Positions 23,191 through 36,180 of a stretch of 64,000 bases of DNA are shown here, in pieces. The DNA comes from Prochilodus magdalenae (taxonomy: Eukaryota > Chordata > Actinopteri > Characiformes > Prochilodontidae), in the NCBI GenBank assembly GCA_024036415.1, contig JAMWET010005499.1, positions 362,001 to 426,000 on the forward strand, in the 5' to 3' direction. A program made the translations under genes and the position numbers. Under the pieces are notes generated by a model. It saw only the letters and a program-made list of their open reading frames with translations. It was not told the DNA's origin and did not search any database. Positions within the stretch are counted from its first letter, which is position 1. Each line of letters opens with the position of its first letter.

Positions 23191-26100
23191 GCTGTGTCTC
23201 TGCACTGCTGTTGGGCAAGGTGAACTATCATGCGGTACGTGAGTACGTTTCTCCAGCGCAGAATCAGACACAAGTGACTGATCAGCCGGTCACCAGCCAT
23301 GGCCAATCAAGCTGAAAAAATCTCTAATTAAAAACAATCCAGTGCTTAGTGTAGCTTTCTTTTAGCTTCTCCTTTACATCTCTTCTTTGTAAATGACATA
23401 AACCTACATCATCAACAACCTGTGGTAATGAGGCGTGTTTGCTGCAGTGTGTGGGGCTGGGTGTAGAGTATTCATGAGCTAATAAACATGCTCGGTCCAA
23501 AATCTACACTGGTGATCATCAGTCTGAATTACCATGTTGTTGCACATTATGAACATCAGAGTTTCTTGATTAGTCTATAACCTGCTGCAGTCAATAAATC
23601 TATCCACAGTAAGACCTTACAGTGCACCAGCACCAAACGATTTTGGCTTGAATCACATTCCCATTCGGTTTGCAATTTTCAAAGGTGTTAAAAAAATGTT
23701 ATTTAAGGGAATTTAAGGGAACATGTCAGTAATAAAAACTGAGCTGACCTTTGCAGAGTGGCGCTACGTTAAAATTGAAAGTATAAACTTCTCTCCAGTC
23801 CCTGTGTTTTGACTGGGCCTGTGAATGGCTATAATGCTTTGAGTCTAGTTTCTATCTCTTGCCAGGAAAGGCATGCCAACAGAAGCACATCCAAAATATG
23901 CTTCTATGACATTTTTAACTTCAGACTCACGGGTGAGGCATTTGTTATCCTAGGATTAATAGACTCTCTCAGAGGTTAAACACTGTTATCTCAAAGCTTG
24001 ATTTATATCTTTGAGGTTTTGTTACAGCTGCCATTCATCCAGTAAAAGGTGGTAGGTCTAAGTGATCTTCCTCACTCAGCGGTGCTTGAAAAGACATGAG
24101 CATAACTCTTATCCTAGTTTTATTCAACTCCAGTCGAGGTTAAATGCTAGCACTTATCACATAGAGTGATTGATACCTTACAGGTAGTGATCTTGCTTAG
24201 TAGAAAAGATCCACTGTGTGCAATTCAAAGTATCTGATAGCCTGATCACGAAGTTGGTTTATTAAAGTATTTTGTCTCATAATTAACAAAACTAAACATA
24301 TCTCGCTGGTACAGTAGCATTAACTGCTAGCTCAGCATATCCTAAACTGTTTAACTGGATTATTTATGAAACTCTGAATATCAGACTTGGAATCAGCGGA
24401 TACTCAGATTGGGCTGGATGGCAATAAAAAAAGTTAAACATGGAAACTGCTGCATGGGTAAAGATTCAGGCTCTCTGAAGCACTGGTGCAATGCGAAGGA
24501 GAACATTCTGAGCTTGTGGAAAGTTGTATATACTGCGCCGAGCTGCAGAACAAAAACTTGGTGGCAGAGGACTACTAATCTGGCTGCAATCTGCTCGGAT
24601 GCTCTCTCTGCTGTGTGGCCAACAGGTAAATCACAGCAAGCCACCAGACCGGTCAGCGGGAAGTCAAGAATTTTTTTTTTTGTGCCAAGGCGCCACATGA
24701 CATGTTCCGAGATTGAGTATTTCACACCTCCTTGACATAGCAGAATTGGAATGCCTCTATTCAGAGCTCATTCTCAAGTGGCCACAAATGTGCATAGACG
24801 CACAGGCACAGGCGCATGTATACGCACATACTCACAAAATAGCGTGAGGCAGCCGCCATCACCTCTTGTTGCGAAGAGAGAGTTGGTGGCTAAAATGGGT
24901 GTAGGAACAGTGCTGGGATTTGAAATAAATTGCATTAGAGTCCACTGTGAACTCTGGGAAGGGAAAGCCCCTATGGCCTCTTATTATTTCATCCTTTCAC
25001 GTCTCAAAAGGGAGGAAACTGGTTTTAGCTCAGAGGGGCAGGAGCGCTGTGATAAAAAGAGAGAGCGGTGTAGACGTGTGTGCGCGTTTGCGTGCGTATG
25101 AGGGGAGGTAATCGTGGCAGAGTGTTCCAGTGTGAGTTACCGGCTAAGTGTGCGAGAGGTCTTGAGTTTTGCTCTGCCTGGCTGCTCGCAGTATTTCAGT
25201 GCAGTTCAAATACGCCACTTACGCACACACATCCCCACCCACATAAAAATGGAAAAGGTTATCCGCAGGAACTGTCCTTCTCCTTGGACTGTGTAAATCA
25301 GGAAAGACTTAGCATGTCTGTGGCATTCTCAAATGTGCTAACCACTTCCGTGCGGAGAAGACAAAAACACAAGAATGATGATTACATGCCTTTGGTAAAA
25401 CTCATATCACTATAAATTACTTCATGAAGGTGAGCTTATGTGCTGTGACAGTGAGATTAACTCCAGAGTGAGAACAGGGGCACATATCAATATTCACATA
25501 CAGGCAGATACGACTGATTGCAGGTGGAGGTCACTTTGCTCGACTAATTGTTTAACATACAGCATTATAACATTTAAACACATTTGGAATTCCAAAAAAT
25601 ACATTCCTTTAAGTTGTTCCATCATCTTCAAGATTCATCATGCTTGTTCTACTAACACTCTTACTTCACAAATATATTTTTGATGGTAGCAGAAGGGATA
25701 AGATCTTAACTGGCCAACACAAAACTGCACAGCCATATATTTCCCAGTTTTAAGCTGTTATCAGTAGCTTTTTCCACATAGGTTACTGCAGTTCTACTGC
25801 AATGCCTTTTTCCGACTGTCCCACTGTAAACAAAAAACAGCTCCTTTCGTTCTTATCTCTTCTGTCCCCACACAAGCCCAGACTGAACAGGCCATTCACA
25901 AGATTTGGATGTCCTTAAGTGGTAAAGTCCCCATTCATCACAGTCGCGTAAGTGGGCAGGCTATCCCAACTCGCCCTTTACTGTCCTCCTCCCACAAGCA
26001 CACCGTCACTCCCCCGTTCTCCTCTCCCTTACACAAGTGCCTGCAGGCTGCTTCAAGGTGAAACCGCTTGCTTCACAGTCAGAAGACAGAATAAGAGGAC

Positions 26101-28636
26101 TGTATTTTCTTGCTCCTTCTGCTGATACCTTTAAGAGACATTTCCTCTCCACTCTCCCAATGAATACACTGCTGTGGTAGAAGCACTGCTGAAGAAATAG
26201 CCTGGGCCAAAATGCTAACGCAGCTAATCACAATTTTAGGTCAGCTCGCTAACTGCTAATCACTGTCTATTAGCTGCTTCTCATTTTTAACCATTTTGGC
26301 ATTTCTTGGTATTTCTGTTTATTAACATCTATTAACACATCTAATTATAAGCAAGCTAAAGGGTGAGGCATGTTTTTATGACTACGGTGAATTTCACAAC
26401 AGAATGCAACACAAAAGCCAAGCCACAGGACACTGATATCAGATGTCTGCAATGATGGACTAGTAGCTTGTCAAGCAAGACCATGATGGGAAAGCAAACT
26501 TATAGCAAAACCAGATACCACAAATTTAAGACTAGATGTAACCACCTGGGCTGTCCCAGACACCATTTCATTGACCTCAAATATTTGTTGATATTTCCAA
26601 AACAGTACTTGAGCATCTCACAAAAATCAATATATGACAATATTATATGCAGCAGAAATAAATGCACGTCCAGTCGAATGATCCAGTCGAATCGCACACT
26701 TCCATGTTATATAGTGTTGTAAACTACATTTTAAAAATAATGGTTTACTACAATGTAATCCTTTCAGTGAGGACGTTCCAGAGCAGCGTCAGTGCTGCGA
26801 TGACACTGCAAGGAGGAGAATCCAAATACTACAGAGAAATGCAGCCTAACAAAAAAAGTGCCCATGTACTGAAATTATTTATATCAAACTTTTCACGGTT
26901 TGTGATGTAATATTAAAAATATAATTACACTTAATTACACATGAGCAGTATTATAATAAAACATCTCAGATATCTCCAAGCTCTGATACAACAAAGAAAC
27001 AAACTCCATCTGATGTACATTATTTACAAAGCAATTCCCACACGATTCACTACGGAACGGAACAAAAATCTGTTTACGTAAAAGACTATGAAAGTCATTT
27101 TCGCTCATCTCATCATCTGCAAAGAGCATGCTGTCTGCATATTTCATGGCCACACAAAGAACAGCCTATTACACGCACACAGAGATGTTTGGGTCAAAGA
27201 GTCAGCAACCAGACGTGCTATCAAATGACTGTAGACACAACAGCAGGTTCTAAATGTGCCACAGAGTCTCCAAGCCTGAGCCCATTTATAGAGCAGGCAC
27301 ACTGGCTTGCAGAGCACAGGCAGGACAGGAAGTCAACAGCCAGTGTACTCTGACAGATAACTGCTAAAGACAAAAGCCCGGCTTCCATGAGTTAAATCTG
27401 TTCCAAAAGGCCTGCCTGATCAGCCATCGTGTGAAATGTTGTACTGGAGTGTTCCCTGCTCAATCTCTCCATGATGAAGGCCTTCAGTGCAGTGTGTGGC
27501 CTGTAAAATGTACACACACACAATCATTACTGCCTTATTACTTGCCTAACTATGTATGGCGTTAGTGTTCCTGTGCCTACGATATGGTTCACTGATCACA
27601 AATCTTTTTGTATTTGTTTTACACAGACAAATTTATGATATTGCTTAATAGAGCTGGCCATGGTAAAATTTCACCAATATTTAAATTATCTCATTCGAAA
27701 GTTTGATCTAACTTAGGCCTGGTATGAGTATAATAGCTCAACCACCTAAAAATGTTGTATGTTTAACCTAGTAAAACTATTATCAACACCAACTGATAAC
27801 ATCAATAATACTTTATAATTGTCTTTGTAATTTACTTATTACATATTTCATTCTTTCCAGTCATTGTAATATTACCGCTGTCATTTTAACACTGAAATTT
27901 CTGAAGTGTTTGATTAGAATGGAGAGCAGTGTACTCGCTACGAGCACAGCTATTGGCTCATGAGCTACTTAACAATGTCGTTTTATTTCCATTTGCATAA
28001 CTTCGTGTTTCAGTCCATATCAATGAGATACTAGTAATAAACAAATGAGATACCAGTATGCTAGTGCATGGTTGTAAGCACACAAGATGATTCATCATTT
28101 GCAATGAAATCTCTGGTTGCTTCCACATAGTGGTAGGTTTCATGAATCAGACGCAGAGTAATTCAATCTTGACTAATTCCACGCACCCCAGCCTACAATT
28201 ACATCAAAACCAGGAAAACTTCTGGCTCTCTTAATGTCATGAAAACTATATTTTATGTTGAAATAATGACACGGTTTTCTCAAAATGAGCAAATGGATGA
28301 AATTTATTTCCAAGCATCTACTATTAAAAGTAGTTTTGGCCCCCGAAGAAAGAGAAAACAAAACCATTTCACAGCCATTCGGTACAGACATGAGAAAAAA
28401 CAGATTTCATCTTGGATCAAGTCTGAAGAAATGGGTGAGATTCATGAGAAGAGATATCAGCAGGCTCTTGACTATCAGCAGGGCTTGAGTGTACAAGAGC
28501 AAAACACTCAAGCATCTAACAGGAGGTGAAGACCAAGTGCTAATAAACAGCTGACACGCAGAAGCAACAACCTCCACGATAAGAACGGCATTCTCATCGT
28601 ACCTGTGAAATTTCAAGCTGCTCATCCACCTCACAG
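23191..28636. other. long gene-free stretch
   Basis: Unique AT-rich sequence without recognised repeats or exons. Patches at 23400-23510 (GGTAATGAGGCG, TATTCATGAGCTAATAAAC) and 24740-25060 (GAAATAAATTGCATTAG, CTTATTATTTCATCC) are complex enough to be regulatory but lack a clear motif cluster. Frames of 108-116 codons between 24.4 and 25.1 kb lack domains and overlap frames on the other strand. Confidence 0.45.
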
Positions 28637-28765
28637 CCAGAGATGAACCTCATTATTCATACATCCTGATGAAAGTGAAGCAGCTAAAAGACACACGCTG
28701 GCGCATACTCAGCATCAAACATAATCTAGGCAGAGAAATCAGCCCATTAAGCTGCGAAACAGTAG
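28637..28765 (+). CDS. weak candidate internal exon
   Basis: A CCACCTCACAG acceptor at 28626-28636 and a GTAG|GTGAGT donor at 28765/28766 bracket 129 nt that stay open in one frame across both splice sites (43 codons, containing a YILMKVKQLKDTRWRIL segment). The polypyrimidine tract is mediocre and the product is unfamiliar. A 129-nt open frame can occur by chance, so I hold this only as a possibility. Confidence 0.12.
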
Positions 28766-29698
28766 GTGAGTCCTCATCAAAAGCTTCTAGGGCGGTCTCT
28801 GTATTCAACGCAAGGTTTCCTCTGCTTTTTTTTCTTGCCTGTCTTCACTCTGTTTCCTTTGGAGTGGGGAACAGGGGCTCTCGCTGGAGCAGGTCTGAGT
28901 GCTGAGTCCTCCTGGGCCGTCGTGTTTGAGGTGTTTTTCCACCTCATCACACAGGGAAATATGCTGCGGATTGGGCCTGAATGTTTATTCATCTGACTGC
29001 TTTTCCTAGTAGTGCTTCTGCCTGGGGGCCCACAAAACAGGCGCTCCAACCTCAGCCAGTTCCTTGGCTCATATACACATTCAGGGCCTAATCATACCAA
29101 TCAGCACAACCGTTACAAGATGGAATACCAACCCAAACACTGCAGCTGACACTAGAGTGTCTTTTCGAGCATGCACCTCCTCAACTGGAGATACTGCCAC
29201 ACATACACACACTCACCACTGCTACCACATCCAGCTAATTAACTCATTCACTCGCCTGGGGTAAAGGCAAAATTGTGTAAATTGGTTTCAATCAAAAGCA
29301 TTATTGGTCGTATTAGATGGTTCAGTGCCTGGCTGAGATGATTTTCTGCGGCAGTACACTGCAAGACATCAGGGCTGCTAATATCCTGCATTACAAGAAC
29401 TGCTATAGGGAAAGAGCACAAAGAACTTTCAAATTTGTCCAAACTGTTTGTTACTGATCTTCTTAGTAGCTGCTTTCAGTTCATCTCCTCCCAGGACACC
29501 TGAAAATGAAGCAGCCAATAGGTCTATATAGGTCCTCTATAGGTCCTTTATATATCTGAGTCAGACACTTACAATGGCTTTCCATTTCACCTCATTGTTT
29601 TCACCACATAGAATCCTACAGTTTGACAACCTATAGCTCTTCGAAGTGCAACAGAATCCATATATTCAGGATTTCAAATTATTCTGATGTCTACACAG
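28766..29698. other. non-coding, no gene seen
   Basis: Unique sequence, with a TATAGGTC-type short repetition near 29518-29555. No supported exon. Confidence 0.45.
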
Positions 29699-30060
29699 AA
29701 GGTATGCGACTTTGGCTGGGGTGACCATTCACAACCCTATGATTTGCCCCCAGAATGAAATGAGCCGTTTTCCATTTTTCGGTGAGCTTATGAATAGTTT
29801 GCTGCTTTACATCGAGGCACATGTCAAAACGAACACAGTCAGGGTAATAAAATGCACCTCTGTGTAATAAGCTAGGTTGCATTACTAGTTAGTTAACCTG
29901 AGGTTTGCTTACGTTACCTATACAAGCTTCATGCTTCATGATCTCAACATCAACATAGTGGTCGTAAATTAAAGCTGTTACTCACTATGAAACGTTTAGT
30001 TTAAGATGATCTGCTTTAACCAGCAAACAATAAACAAAATTTAACATCATGGCTGCTGCT
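29699..30060 (+). repeat. dispersed repeat, copy A
   Basis: Shares ordered blocks with 36.93-37.35 kb on the same strand: AAGGTATGCGACTTTGGCTG, CCTATGATTTG, AGAATGAAATGAGC, TTTTTCGGTGAGCT, TGAATAGT and, about 200 bases on, AATTAAAGCTGTTACTC followed by GATGATCTGCTTTAACC. The two copies differ by point changes and indels, so they are old. No transposase fragment or clear terminal repeats are seen. The family is unknown to me. Confidence 0.7.
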
Positions 30061-32339
30061 TACAGGTTGCAGTTGTGATGCTGTTGGAAAGTTGGAAGTC
30101 GGAGGTCTCCTCAGCCTATTTACTGCCAAACGCTGAGCGAAACTGCTTGATAATGTCTAGGTTTCAGAAACTGTCCAGCATTAAATATGCAGCATGAACT
30201 GCCAACTCTGAATTAAAGTAGTCCACAATCTTGTTGAAGATGTGGGAGCTGAAGTTGGCTTCTAATTCACTTACCTGGTTAAAGAACTTCTGCTCCACCT
30301 TACACAATGCCGCAGTTCAACTGAGCAGGCTGTAGCCCTGAGCAGGCTGTAGCTTTTAAAGTTAATTTTGCATTAATGATTATTTCTTTAATTATTTTGA
30401 TAGGTGCCTTAAAGTGGTTTAACGTATTGTCATTGGTCATTAAACAATCAGCTTGCATTTAGTTTTGTGTGAAATAAATGCCTTTTAAAACATAAGACGT
30501 TTTACATTGCGAATTCCACTGCAAACAGCAAGCACGGAGGTCTAAGCGCGATGCAGCAACATGAAGTCATCTGAACCAGGACAGATCTTTCACCAGTTAG
30601 AACACAAACAATGATCAGAGTTTTAGAATGACCTCTGTTCATAATTACTGCAGTTGAGGGATCTCCAAAAAAAGACGGTTAAGGCATTTGGTTAAAACTA
30701 GTTTTCTCATAAGGGTTTCATTATATGACTATGAAAAAATATGATTATAAAAAGACAGCAGTGTTTACCTCAACACATTTTCAAAGTTACTCTGCCAACT
30801 CTGTATAATACTTAGTCCAGACTTGCCTGCAGTGCACTAAAGGGAATTACACATCCTGATGTCTTGATGTATTATGTATAATGTTTACTGTTTAGAAAGC
30901 ATATGTACTGTCTGGTTTTGCCAGTGCAATAGCTATTCTGCAACATGACCTCACAAAGACAGCATGCAGATATACTGTATACAACTTTGCCTACAGCTTT
31001 TCAGCTAGGACTAACTGGCCAATCTACAATATGTAAACCGGGGTCTAAAGGAGTCATCACAAGGAGGATCTGAAGAAGCCATCACAAGGTTTGCTAATAT
31101 CTTCGATCCCTCCTCCCCCACATTAGCCACATAAGGGTAAGCTAGGGGTACCTGCTGCAGTCCTGGCGGTCTGCCATGTGAATTTGATTCAGCATCCTTT
31201 CGCACATACTGGTAGGCTGTAAATATGCTGGCCTGTCACAAAACCCAGCAGGTGCACCTACTCCTTACCGTTAATCTTCCACTGGCTCCCTACACACTCT
31301 CTCTTCCGTTTCAGCGGGCACGACAGAACACCTTTAGCTCTATACACCAGCATCAGTGGCTTAGGTGCTATGGAGCACTTCATCTTCCCCTCACTATTTT
31401 GTGCGTACTTGTCCCTATTGAGTTAAAAGATACCTCTAGAGGTCAGAGGATCTGAATGGAATACTGACCGAACATTGTTCCTTTTGGTATAGAGAGACAG
31501 GATGTTCTTCATCATGGATTCGCCTAGCTGTTCCCCATGAGGCGGTTTGTTTTTAAGCCAGCAGTCATGAGTGATTCTGGTGATGGATAAAATGTCACAA
31601 GAGAGATAGCCTCTGCTCATAGATCGAATAAATAAGGCGGGCATGGAGATAAGGCCCAGAAGCTACTCAGAGGTTAAGAGCTACCAAATTAGGTTAGCAC
31701 AGAAGGAATACCACCATAGCCCACCCCAACGAACTTCCAGCTGAATAACGTCAGGCTGCAATTTCATTTAAAAGAAGCAAAGGCGCTTTCCACCTCCTTG
31801 TAGGAGCCCTAAATTAGCCACCATTACAGAATCTAAACCAAAACTATCCAACCTAAGTTCTGGATTTAAATATGTTTATTAGGCAGACATCATGCTCATG
31901 ACTATTTCTCTATCTAAAAAATCCCTTTTATTTTGCAACACTGAAACTCAATCTACATGCAACAGCTAAAAATACCCCCAATTCCTACAATGTCAAGGAC
32001 ACAATATCTTAAGCTTTCATCTCTTCTGCCCCAGAAACAAAAAAAAAAAAAACTTTCAGCAACTTTCATCATCCTAGATTTATTCATCCTTAAATCATTA
32101 AGCACAAAGCTGTAGTGAAAGAATCAAAATTCTCTGCCCTGGCCCCACGCACTCCTCCTAGGGCTGCCTCTGCAGCCCTGATTCAGCGGCCCTGACATGA
32201 TGAATAACTACGTCTCTGTCTCCACCCCCATCCACTGTAGTAGATAACCTCTAGGGCACGGGCTTCCTCCAAGTCACCGAAGGAAGTGAGCAATGGATAG
32301 GGGAGGCTGATCTGCTGAGGTGGTAAAGCTAGAAAAGAG
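30061..32339. other. non-coding, no gene seen
   Basis: Unique AT-rich sequence. A tiny direct duplication GAGCAGGCTGTAGC occurs twice at about 30324-30354. An A run of about 14 lies near 32038-32051. No exon or motif cluster supported. Confidence 0.5.
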
Positions 32340-32533
32340 CCCGGTAATCCTCGTAATCCGCAGTAAACAAAATCGCCTTCCCCCGGAATGCTATCAGCAC
32401 GCCTGAACCGGGTGCACTGAGAAATATGAAGTGCCTTTGAACATATTAGTGTAATCCAATCAGAAGCGGAGGAGACGACTGGGGTCTCAGGCAAACACCC
32501 GGCATGTTTACTGCTGCCTGTATTGATCTGCAC
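32340..32533. promoter_or_regulatory. candidate enhancer with OTX/PITX and FOX motifs
   Basis: Three K50-homeodomain words TAATCC at 32345-32350, 32354-32359 and 32452-32457, the last overlapping a CCAAT (32456-32460). Two forkhead consensus sites also occur: GTAAACAA at 32363-32370 and TGTTTAC at 32505-32511. Sequence between them is complex and CpG-retaining. The overlapping 116-codon minus frame has no known domain. OTX/PITX plus FOX co-occurrence is typical of head and anterior endoderm enhancers; the activity itself is inferred. Confidence 0.4.
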
Positions 32534-35500
32534 TGAGAGCGTAGAGAGGATGCAATATAAGGCTTAGGACTGGAGGGAACCTTTACAGCTTGTAGGGTGA
32601 AAAACATTGTACAGTATAATGTGCATTAAGCTCTAACGACATATACATAGACACATAGTCAATACGACATCTCTACCCAGAATGGCGAGTGAAAAATTAG
32701 CATGCATCATGTAGGAATGCTGCTCATAGATCAGTGTGTTGTCCTTAAAATTCTCATCAGTGGGATCATTAAGAAGAAAGCTTGCCCTAAATCTGCAGTG
32801 CCACTCAAGATTTGACACATATGGGTCTAGGATTCTTTAAAGTATTTAGGGGTGAGAAAGGAGATGACTGGTGGATGGAACGCTAATAAAAATGAAGAGA
32901 CAAGTCGAAAACCACACAAAAGAGAGCTGGATCAAAGACGAGTTGTGGCTTTTATTGAGTGTTGAGCCTGAGGAGTCGCAGTAACGAATCACGACACACT
33001 CTGAGACAGGAGGCTTTCAACACTTGGAGATCTTGCACTGATCTCTTTCTGGATGGTGCTGGGGGCAAGAGTTTGGGTGCGTTTGAAGATGTGGCTTTTT
33101 AAGTTTGTGGTTATTCAGAGAGACCATTAAGACACATTTGGGTCAAACCGAGGAGAAAACCCGGACAAAAAAAAAAACTATTTGGTGTTACCATTTCACC
33201 AAGGGATGAAGACCAGTGGCTCCATAAATGCTTTTCAAATAACGTCTTTAGGGTTGGATCAAGCGAGATTTGTCCTGAAAGCCCCAATCAGACAAGGTTG
33301 GAACGGCAACACAACCAACACAGCGCTACCTCTGGCTAACTATCAACAAGCACTGTGAAAGTAGGTGAAAGCTTTGTTGCACTTTAAGTGTCGTTCTTGC
33401 AGGTCTAAATCCTGGCCTGCAAGTTTCAAAAATTCCTAATTGGGGTTTTAAATTACAGCCATGTTTATTCCTAAAATACCTTCACTAAAGTGAGGATGTG
33501 GCAGTAAGCAGTGTGGCCTCTCTAACTGACGGGCTCTCAAGAGGGGAGATTGTGGAAACACTAAACCCTGTAGGAAATATGCTGGGCCAACTCTGCAAGG
33601 AATGTGCGCTGCTGGCCAGGACCATGCAAAGCCGCGCCAAACCCTGGCCCCACTGGCCCTGCCTTGGGCCTCTCCCCCTTTGGAGTTTCTCTGCCTTACA
33701 CACACAGACACTCACAGACCAGGACAACAGCACCATGTTGCACAGATACTATTATTAGTGCTCTCAAAATATTACTTTAGACCCGACAACATTATCAGTG
33801 CCTGTAGTTGCCTGAGGTCTCTTTTAGATTGTAGGCAGTTTGGAAAGCATCCTTCCCCTGCCAAGACACAGACACGGGAGCAGGTGTGCCTTGTGACTGC
33901 TGCAGGGGGGGAACATTCACAGTTGAGTGAGACCTGCGGCGCTTTGATCAGCAAGAGAGCCCTAAACAACAGGCCCCACAAGGACGGAAAAGTGGAAATC
34001 ATAATCAAGAAAGTCTGGCGAAGCACACAATCTGACACCTGCCGAGCAGAGGTTTAACAGCAGCTGTCTTTTGTTGGGAATTGTTATCATTCGCTGCGCT
34101 TTTGTTGCATCGCTGGAAGGCGGCGGCGGCGATGCACTGAACTGCTAGTGACGGATGCTCTTGTGTAGTGACGCATGATCGTGTGCTCTGTGATTGTGCC
34201 GTGGCTCCCCTGGCTGCGTTTGGGGGGCTGTAATCCTTCAGGGAGGTCTATTTACAGACACTAAAAGAGGTGCGCTACAGCTGCATAGATGACTCACTCA
34301 CTATTTGCCAAGATCTTTTATTCACAAACCTTTTATTCTCTCTACTGGAATCCTTGTAATCTGAGGGCACTGAGAGAAAACTACCAAGAACAGCTCCAAT
34401 TAAAAACAAACCAATCAAAACATTTTCAAAACAAGCAGAGCACTGTAAAGATACTGTTTTTATGGGTAAAGAAATAATCAAGTTCCTTTGATCTACAGCA
34501 GCTTGCCCCCTAGTGGAACAAATGAGAAACAGCAAGTCCTGGCTTCAATACACCAGCCTACAGACGAAGGTATGCACAGTGTCCAGGGAAATCAGACTGG
34601 ACACTCCACGGAGCACGCAGGGCCGTTTTTCACCAGTACTTACCTTCTGTGCATGATGTATACAGGCTACACATTCTGCATATGTGTTTTTTCTTACTAT
34701 CAGTCAGAATCTTGATAATGACATAAACCAAAGGACAACATATTACATTTTGTATTGTGCTGTATGCAAGTGGTACCTGCAATGCAGTCGCAAATGTAAT
34801 TAAATAGAGAGGGAACAGAACCACATATCACAGAGACTTTATCATGCAGCTGCTGAGGAAAACAGCATTGCCCAACCTACTCTATCCTCTCCCTCTGGTC
34901 CCATGGGATTTGTGAACAAACATGAAGTTTCACCCACATGCAGCCAAGGTGGCATAAAGCACAGCAAGGCTGGTATGAGCACACCAGATTAACATTCCAA
35001 AAAGAAAACTACTATGCTCCGCAGTCGGCATGTGGCTGTAAGTGGCCACTGCATGACCACAGCCTTGAGATGAGAAATGGCCTAAGCCAGCTCTATCGTC
35101 CACCAGCTGTAAATCTGATCAGTGATCGCTACCAACCTGTTCCAATCCAGCCACATCTGCTAATGCTGAGCCCTAGCCTGGAGCACAAATACAGGATCGT
35201 CATAGTTGGCACAGAGCAAACTTTCGACAGGGGCTTGATCTGAGAGAGGTGTTGCAACCCAAAGCGTTTCAATGCTGAATAAGGGTTTCTTGTCTGTGCT
35301 CCTTTTTGGACGGTGTTACTCATTAGGGGCCTAAGCCTCCATGTCTGTGCAGCTGATCTACATCAGTGTCCAAACTACAGAAAAAAGTGCAGCTGTACAG
35401 CAACTCGATGGTTTTGGCGTAGTCTGCCTTGATTCCTGAACTGCCAACGTCCAGAAACCAAAGGTGCTCTGATGTGAAGTGCACAGTGACTGGGAAAACG

Positions 35501-35546
35501 GGCATGGAACAGCGCTAGAAGAAAGGGGGATGGATGTGTGTCTTAC
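32534..35546. other. non-coding, no gene seen
   Basis: Unique sequence. A GGC repeat patch at 34116-34130 sits in a CpG-richer zone (34080-34180) that might be a small regulatory patch. Frames up to 151 codons (33602-34057) overlap opposite-strand frames and show no domain. Confidence 0.45.
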
Positions 35547-35573
35547 CTTCTTCCGGGGCTGCCATTTCATCAT
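35547..35573 (-). CDS. candidate first coding exon end with splice donor
   Basis: Reading the minus strand out of the CpG island, an ATG at 35565 in a good context (G at -3, G at +4) opens MAAPEE and reaches a near-consensus donor AAG|GTAAGA after 19 nt (exon end 35547, phase 1). An overlapping upstream pair of ATGs at 35573 and 35570 in another frame would give MMKWQPRKK ending in phase 0 at the same donor, so the reading frame is ambiguous. The island supplies a plausible 5' UTR and promoter upstream (higher coordinates). The next exon would lie leftward and was not identified; I cannot name the gene. Confidence 0.35.
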
Positions 35574-35629
35574 ATTTGTAACGAAAAATGTACAGCATCA
35601 AAACATGACAAGAGCAGAGAAGGGGCAGC

Positions 35630-36180
35630 CAGGGCAGTTGCGCGGAGTCATGCTGCCCGCTGACTTTCAGCACAGCTGCAGCATTTTCCCCCCCTCCGTG
35701 CGGAGCCCCCTTTAATCCAGCGGGTTCGGAGGGACGTGGAGGAAATGTCGACAACTTTTTCCGTCCTTTTTTCCAAAAGCGCCGTAAATGGCGGAGTGAT
35801 ACGGAGCGGGAGTAAAGCGAGTGAAACTGTTAGATGCGAGTTGTCCTCCTCGACCATGGAGAAGGAGAGAGCCGCTCGCTGGGATGTGCCATCGACCAGT
35901 CAACCGCTTCTCTTCCTCCCCGGCTGTCCCTGCTGCGTGTACAGTGCGCTCCGACTGAGTTCTCGGGGTTTTCAGTGCTCAGCGTCGTGTGTAAAACCCC
36001 GACACCGCGCCGATATGACCATATTTACATACGTGCGCTACGGTCGCCTTAAAGAAGTGCAGAGAAACCCCCGGTCCGTGTTTGAAGGCTGCCAAACTGA
36101 GGGGTGAGGGGGGAAAAGTTGACGGCTTGTACCGGCTGGGAAGCAGTTCGTGTACTTTTGCGAGTGTGAGCGAGGATATC
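35630..36180. promoter_or_regulatory. CpG island, likely promoter
   Basis: By hand count about 33 CpGs fall in 35701-36060, while most 360-base stretches of this window hold only a handful. It contains a YY1-like AAATGGCGGAG at 35785-35795 and several GCGC/CGCCG words, with no TATA box in an obvious position. Such islands in fish mark promoters. Minus-strand transcription is favoured by the splice donor at 35547, but plus-strand or divergent use is not excluded. Frames open across it on both strands (up to 123 codons) are probably a by-product of the few stop codons in GC-rich DNA. Confidence 0.65.

Noticed and set aside
23085..23315. Mirror VCVCVC and HTHTHT open frames
   Set aside because: Both are translations of the TG/CA microsatellite.
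33602..34057. 151-codon plus-strand frame
   Set aside because: Overlapped by several opposite-strand and other-frame openings, no domain, no splice pair.
35736..36107. 123-codon plus-strand frame in the CpG island
   Set aside because: Frames open on both strands because GC-rich DNA has few stops; the product has no recognisable domain. Not excluded, but not supported.
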